From the NCBI RefSeq assembly GCF_003609995.1, contig NZ_AP018786.1, forward strand, positions 1,250,001-1,314,000: a stretch of 64,000 nt of DNA, given 5' to 3'. Made by a program: the position numbers and the translations under genes. Shown piece by piece: positions 59,795-64,000 of this stretch; within the stretch, counting starts at the first letter, position 1; the number at the start of each line of letters is the position of its first letter. Below the pieces are notes generated by a model that was not told the origin of the DNA, did not search any database, and saw nothing but the letters and a program-made list of their open reading frames with translations. The DNA is from Sutterella megalosphaeroides (GTDB lineage Bacteria; Pseudomonadota; Gammaproteobacteria; Burkholderiales; Burkholderiaceae_F).

Positions 59795-60727
59795 TCAGCT
59801 GTCGCGCTTCCGGTCGAACCACCCCGACACCTTACCCGTCACCTCGCCCGTGAGACCGGGGAGCCGCGCCCCGAACGTCTCGGCAAGCGCCGCGAGGAGC
59901 ACTTCGAGTGCCGCGCGCGCTTCCTCGGCGTTCCCGCCCGAATCGAGCTGCAAAAGCGTACGCGTCGCTTCGGGGCGGCGCAGCCGAAAGCCTCGTCCTT
60001 CGCGCGCGGGATGCGCTTCGAGGAAGGCCTCGGCGTCGGCCAGGAGCGCGAGCTCGTCGTGCGTCGGACGGACGCCGTAGGGGTAGCGCGTCAGCAGGCA
60101 GGGACGGGCGGCCTGTTCGGGATCCGCAAGGCCCAACGCCCGACCGAGCGCGCGGATTTCGTCCTTCGCGACGTCCGCGTCCGCCAGGGGCGAGCGGATG
60201 CCGAGTTCGCGCAGAGCCCGAAGGCCCGGGCGGTAGACCCCGAGGTCCGACGCGTTCGTGCCGTCCGCGAGCGGCAAAGGCGCCGCGCGGTCCTTGAGTA
60301 GCCGAAAGAGGGTTGACTTGCAGACGTAGCAGCGGTCGGTACCCGACGTGAAAATCGCGTCGTTCGTAAGGGGATCGAGCGCGAGGAGTTCGATCGTACG
60401 ATCGAGCCGCCCCCGGGCCTCGTCGAAATTTTCAATACGCTCAAACCCCATCGCGCGTGCCGATTCCAGTGCCGCACGCGATTCTATTTCGGGTACGTGC
60501 GGGCCCGTCACGTGAAGAAGCCGCACGGGAATCTGCAGGCTCGACGCGAAAAAGGCGAGAAAGCGGCTGTCGAGCCCGCCCGAGTAGGCCAGCGCCAAGC
60601 CGCAGGCGGCGTCGGCGAGCTCGGTCAACACCTCACGCAGGGCGCGAGCCTTGAGGGCGAGCGGTTCGGGGAGCATCTCAAGACGCTCGGAGAACTCCCG
60701 GACTTCAGGGCGTTCCGCGGCGTCCAT
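59795..60727 (-). CDS. larE: LarE-type sulfur transferase (nickel-pincer cofactor synthesis)
   Basis: A 310-residue PP-loop enzyme. It shows ALAYSGGLDSRFLAFF (ATP pyrophosphatase loop), VTGPHVPEIE, TDRCYVCKSTLFRLL and ARPCLLTRYPYG. LarE adenylates the pincer precursor and inserts sulfur, in lactobacilli by sacrificing its own cysteine in the PCLxTR motif; that Cys is present here. The ATG at 60727 overlaps the larC stop as TGATG. It is the last gene of larA-B-C-E. Confidence 0.9.
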   Translation of the reverse strand: MDAAERPEVREFSERLEMLPEPLALKARALREVLTELADAACGLALAYSGGLDSRFLAFFASSLQIPVRLLHVTGPHVPEIESRAALESARAMGFERIENFDEARGRLDRTIELLALDPLTNDAIFTSGTDRCYVCKSTLFRLLKDRAAPLPLADGTNASDLGVYRPGLRALRELGIRSPLADADVAKDEIRALGRALGLADPEQAARPCLLTRYPYGVRPTHDELALLADAEAFLEAHPAREGRGFRLRRPEATRTLLQLDSGGNAEEARAALEVLLAALAETFGARLPGLTGEVTGKVSGWFDRKRDS

Positions 60728-61473
60728 CAGGCGAATTCCTTCGGCAATTCCGTTCCCCACGCCCAGAGGGAGCCGTTCGGGACGTCGTCGAATTCGCGCA
60801 GCGTAAAGACCGTGGCGCGCGTTTCGATTCGCATGGCGGGCCAGGGACCGAATTCGGCGCCGAACCCCAAGAGGACCGCGAGGCCCGTGGGCGTGACGGG
60901 TTCGCCTTCGCCCCCGTAGGGTCGGACGGGAACGCCGTCAAGCATCGCAAAAAGCGCCGGAGCGGGGTAGGGGATCGCGCCGTGGGCGCACTGAATGGTG
61001 CCGTCTCCCAAGGGAATCGGGCTTGCAACGAGACGAGGCGAGCCGAGATTCACCCAGCATTCGGCCGCAAGACCCACGGCGAGAATGTTCGCCATGCGGC
61101 CCACTTCGTGAAAGTGGACGTCGTCGAGCGTCGTTCCGTGCACGCGCGCTTCGGCTTTCCCGAGCGTTTCCCAGACGCGGTTGCAGATCGCACGGGCTTC
61201 GGACGACAAGCGGCTTGCATCGAGAATACGGGCGATGTCCGAGAGATGGCGGTGGACGTGCCCTTCGGGTGCGACCGTGCGCGCGGTGTAACCCGCAATC
61301 GACCGAACGCTGCGCGGGCCGAAAGCGATTTCCGCATCAACCTCGGGGAAGAGCTTCGCGAGAAAGGCGCTCGCCGTACCCGACGTCTGCCCGGTGAGCG
61401 CGAGAAGGCCCGCAAGGAACGCGTCGGCGTTGAAGCCCGCATGGATGCGGACGGTGATGATCGAATTTGGCAT
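60727..61473 (-). CDS. larC: LarC-type nickel insertase, short form
   Basis: A 248-residue protein matching the N-terminal (LarC1) part of LarC: RSIAGYTARTVAPEGHVHRHLSDIARILDASRLS, TLGKAEARVHGTTLDDVHFHEVG, CAHGAIPYPAPALFAMLDGVPV and GEPVTPTGLAVLLG. LarC inserts nickel into the pincer cofactor using CTP. Full proteins are about 400 residues, or are made as two parts by frameshifting. Here the frame stops directly at larE and no LarC2 domain is visible in any frame at the junction. The usual EVGAVDSIVD metal-region acidic residues read EVGRMANILA, another deviation. Confidence 0.85.
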   Translation of the reverse strand: MPNSIITVRIHAGFNADAFLAGLLALTGQTSGTASAFLAKLFPEVDAEIAFGPRSVRSIAGYTARTVAPEGHVHRHLSDIARILDASRLSSEARAICNRVWETLGKAEARVHGTTLDDVHFHEVGRMANILAVGLAAECWVNLGSPRLVASPIPLGDGTIQCAHGAIPYPAPALFAMLDGVPVRPYGGEGEPVTPTGLAVLLGFGAEFGPWPAMRIETRATVFTLREFDDVPNGSLWAWGTELPKEFA

Positions 61474-61519
61474 GGGGTACCTCAGGAAAAATCGTTCTCG
61501 TTCTTCTCGTTCTTCTCGT

Positions 61520-62200
61520 TTAGGACGCGTTCAGCAGGCGCAGAACCCGCGCCGCCGCGCACGCCGCGCCGTAGCCGTTGTCGATATTCATGACGGCGAC
61601 TCCGGGCGCACACGAGGCAAGCATCGAGGAAAGGGCCGTGCGGCCCCCTTCCGCGATCCCGTACCCGACCGACGTGGGAACGGCAAAGAGAGGGCGGTCG
61701 GTGAGGCCGCCGAGCACCGACGCAAGCGCCGCATCGAGCCCTGCGGCCACGATCACGACGTCGCAGGCGTTGATTTCCGCAATCGCCGCCTGGATGCGCC
61801 AGAGACCTGCAACCCCGCAGTCTTCGAAAAGCCGCACCTCGTACCCGAGGTATTCGAGCGTGCGGGCGGCTTCACGCGTCACGAACGCGTCCGCCGTCCC
61901 GGCCGACACCACCGCCGCGCACCCCGTAGCGTGCTTGGGGCACGTCTTCGCCCACGCCGTGCGCGACAAGGGGTCGTAGTCGTAGGCCGCCCGAAGGTCT
62001 TCCGGGAGCGCCGCAAACCGCTCGAGCGCCACGCGCGTAAAGAGGATCGGCTTTTCGTCGGGATTCGCAAAACGCGTGAAAAGCGCGAGGAGGGCCTCTT
62101 CGGACTTTCCTTCCGAGAAGACCGCTTCGGGCAGTCCGATGCGGCGGTCGCGCTCGATGTCGAAACGAATGCCCGGGGCGGCGTGCGGGGTTCGGGTCAC
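61520..62200 (-). CDS. larB: LarB-type carboxylase (nickel-pincer cofactor synthesis)
   Basis: A 226-residue protein of the PurE-like LarB family. Motifs are LPEAVFSEGKSEEALLAL, TRVALERFAALPE, VVSAGTADAFVTREAARTLEYLGYEVRLFEDCGVAGLWRI and AVPTSVGYG, NIDNGYGAACAAARVLR. LarB carboxylates and hydrolyses nicotinic acid adenine dinucleotide, the first step toward the pincer cofactor. Spacing in the operon is 46 bases to larC. Confidence 0.92.
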   Translation of the reverse strand: MTRTPHAAPGIRFDIERDRRIGLPEAVFSEGKSEEALLALFTRFANPDEKPILFTRVALERFAALPEDLRAAYDYDPLSRTAWAKTCPKHATGCAAVVSAGTADAFVTREAARTLEYLGYEVRLFEDCGVAGLWRIQAAIAEINACDVVIVAAGLDAALASVLGGLTDRPLFAVPTSVGYGIAEGGRTALSSMLASCAPGVAVMNIDNGYGAACAAARVLRLLNAS

Positions 62201-62285
62201 GTGGGATTCCTCCTTGAAGCGGTGTTGGGTGTGTGAGCGTAGGCTGCGGGTTGACGGGTTTTGCGGGAACGGTTCCTTCGGTTTC

Positions 62286-63566
62286 TCAATGCTCGATGCG
62301 CGGCACCGTGAGGCTGCCTTCGGGCATGAGAATCACGGAAGGATGGTCGCCCGTATAGGTCTTGGCGATTTCGAGGGCTTCGGGAACCGTGTCGACCGCA
62401 GCCGTAAAGAGCATGTCGTGCGCGAGCGTTTTATCAAGGCCCGTGACGAGGATGTAGTGCGCCTTTTCGATGGGACGCGTGATGGCGTAAGCCTTGTTCG
62501 CTCCGATGCGGAAATTCTTTTCGAGTTCCGCCTTGATGGCTTCGGGGGTCTTCAGGCGGCGGAAGGTTTCTTCGAGGACCGCCGAGCCCGACCCTTCGAC
62601 GCATTCCGCGAGGAGAATCACCACGCCCCCGTCGCGCACGGCGCACGAGGCGTTTTCCATCGTCTTTTGCATCTGATAGACGTTGATGTCCTTGGGGTAG
62701 CCGCCGCAGGAGGCGATCACGAGGTCGGCCGCCTTCGGAATCACGGCGCCGTAGACGCGGTCGACGAATTTGCACGCTTCGCGGTGCGCGGCGCGGTAGT
62801 CGCCCGCAAACATCCCGACGAAGCGGTGACGGGCGTTCAAAACGGCGTTGAAGAGAAAGAGCGAGCGCCCCTTTGCAAAGAGCGCCACCCCTTCCATCTG
62901 GTCTTCGTAGCAGGGGTTGCCGTCCGTGACGCCGAGCTTCGCGTGTTCGTCGAGCATGAAGCTGTGGTTGACGCGCACGGTTTCCATTGCGGCGCACCCG
63001 GGGAGAATCGCCTTTCGGCCGCCGCCGTAGCCCGAGAAGTAGTGGTGCACGATCGTGCCCGTCAGAATGACGTGGTCGACGTTGCAGAGCTCTTTGTTGA
63101 TCCAAACGGGCGTGCCGCGGGAGGTGGTGCCGAAGTAGTCGAAGTCTTCCGAGCGGGTCGAGACCGAGTTGTAGGTCTTCAAGCGCCCCGCAACGTCCGC
63201 ACCCACCTGCGCGACGATTTCGTCGTCGGTCATTTCGCGGTGCGTGCCGAGGGCGAAGACGATCTTCATGTTCGCGTCGGGTACGCCGAGGCGGTTGAGT
63301 TCGTTCACAAGCACGGGCATGAAGTCGAAGCTGTTCGCCACGCGCGTCGGGTCGTTGCAGATGAAGGCCACGGTGTCGCCCAGTTTCACGATCTCTTCGA
63401 GCGCGGGCGATCCGATCGGGTGACGCACGGCTTCGAGCACCGCTTCGGGAATGTTCTCGATCACGGGAAAGTCGGCCGTGCGCACTTCGGCAAGCACGTC
63501 TTCGTCGGGAACGGCAAAGGTCTTGGTGCCTCGTCCGTAAGCAAATTCGCAGATTCGATCGGTCAT
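62286..63566 (-). CDS. larA: LarA-type nickel-pincer racemase/epimerase
   Basis: A 426-residue enzyme, first gene of the lar operon, with AAGGAG upstream. Residues aligned with the Lactobacillus plantarum lactate racemase are all present one position later: His109 (GTHR), His175 and Lys185 (HHYFSGYGGGRKAILPG) and His201. Lys185 would hold the pincer covalently and His201 bind nickel. LarA homologues act on lactate, malate or other 2-hydroxy acids, so the substrate is not fixed. The 78-codon upstream in-frame extension is Arg/Pro/Gly-rich and not coding-like. Confidence 0.92.
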   Translation of the reverse strand: MTDRICEFAYGRGTKTFAVPDEDVLAEVRTADFPVIENIPEAVLEAVRHPIGSPALEEIVKLGDTVAFICNDPTRVANSFDFMPVLVNELNRLGVPDANMKIVFALGTHREMTDDEIVAQVGADVAGRLKTYNSVSTRSEDFDYFGTTSRGTPVWINKELCNVDHVILTGTIVHHYFSGYGGGRKAILPGCAAMETVRVNHSFMLDEHAKLGVTDGNPCYEDQMEGVALFAKGRSLFLFNAVLNARHRFVGMFAGDYRAAHREACKFVDRVYGAVIPKAADLVIASCGGYPKDINVYQMQKTMENASCAVRDGGVVILLAECVEGSGSAVLEETFRRLKTPEAIKAELEKNFRIGANKAYAITRPIEKAHYILVTGLDKTLAHDMLFTAAVDTVPEALEIAKTYTGDHPSVILMPEGSLTVPRIEH

Positions 63567-64000
63567 GGGTTTCTCCTTGTGGTCGGTCCGATGCCCGGAG
63601 TGGCGAATGCAGGTCGGCGGATTCGCTTCACCGGGCGCGCCCCTTTGCCCTTCGGGTGGTTGGTCTCGGTCATCGGAGCGTGCCGCAAATATTAAAACGG
63701 CCGTCCGACTCCTCCGAGGAACGCCGCCCGCGCTCGGCGGCCCTTTCGGCTCGCCTTTGGCGCGGATCAAAGCGGCTTGAGCGCTTTGCAGTCGTTCCAC
63801 GTCGTTTACAGTCGTCTCTTTGTGCTCGCGCGTGTTCGTTTTCCTGAGGGTAGCGCGCCCGGGCCGGGATGGATGTTCCGTCTCCGTCCTCTTCTTGCCT
63901 CATCGTGTCGGTTCGGGGAAGGGTCCCGACTTCGCTGCGGGGCCGCTTTTTCTTCTCCGCCTCACGAAGAGCGAAGGCAGAATTATTTTTTCGGCCGCTC
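63567..64000. other. Upstream region of lar operon
   Basis: About 430 bases to the window end. On the minus strand TAATAT at 63694-63689 is a possible -10. No gene or structured RNA was recognised. Confidence 0.4.

Noticed and set aside
1-64000. Search for tRNA, rRNA, CRISPR arrays, prophage or integrase genes
   Set aside because: No T-loop/cloverleaf patterns, rRNA segments, spaced repeats, integrases or phage structural genes were recognised by eye; a covariance scan would be decisive for tRNAs.

Overview
The window is high-GC chromosomal DNA (roughly 60-65 % G+C by eye) with dense genes, good Shine-Dalgarno sites, many intrinsic terminators and Gram-negative envelope genes. The gene set suggests an anaerobic, gut-type member of the Burkholderiales close to Sutterella/Parasutterella. 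It includes arylsulfate sulfotransferase, several secreted fumarate-reductase-like flavoproteins, a DcuC carrier, type IV pilus genes, TilS, CreA and a nickel-pincer lar operon. This placement is an inference from gene content. No rRNA, tRNA, CRISPR array or intact transposon was seen.

Layout. Positions 1-2510 hold part of a type IV pilus cluster on the minus strand: prepilin peptidase (cut by the window edge), a PilT-like ATPase and two nearly identical tandem pilins. Positions 2723-5073 hold a solute-binding-like sensor and a GGDEF diguanylate cyclase, followed by an AT-rich stretch and a decayed IS1634/IS4-type transposase (about 5675-7274). Positions 7824-10956 form an operon in which a REC-HD-GYP protein is followed by four (pseudo)pilin-type genes. 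Positions 11069-16273 carry an Hpt protein, a parvulin, YciB and a secreted M16 peptidase. Positions 16663-18555 hold an AT-richer SUFU-DUF4253 gene that looks imported. Next come a secreted fumarate-reductase-like flavoprotein, DprA, a HAD hydrolase, a five-gene cluster of small unknown proteins (22794-25430), an SDR fragment, a chalcone-isomerase-like protein and a DMT transporter. Positions 27836-34323 hold a 49-residue membrane peptide, a probable small RNA, a second flavoprotein, an M20 peptidase, an unknown helical protein and a DcuC-type carrier. Positions 34443-41060 hold a C69 dipeptidase, a secreted ammonia-lyase-fold protein and an N-terminally extended TilS. Positions 41474-50161 hold a LysR regulator divergent from AssT, a macrodomain protein and a very large SF1 helicase. 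Positions 50504-55136 hold a TetR regulator, a third flavoprotein and a second secreted ammonia-lyase-fold protein. The window closes with an MFS carrier, small envelope proteins, PPK2 and a larA-B-C-E operon.

How it may work together. The most striking unit is 50504-55136. A periplasmic FMN/FAD reductase with a Tyr at the position used to tell urocanate reductases from fumarate reductases lies divergent from an exported histidine/phenylalanine ammonia-lyase homologue. Two near-identical palindromes sit between them, as expected for the adjacent TetR protein. Deamination of an amino acid in the periplasm followed by respiratory reduction of the unsaturated product is a testable model. However, both exported lyase homologues in the window lack the Ala-Ser-Gly triad that forms the MIO cofactor, so the chemistry is open. 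Other points of interest are an apparently halved LarC, the tandem pilin pair, a family of small acidic helical paralogues, and two unannotated structured transcripts.
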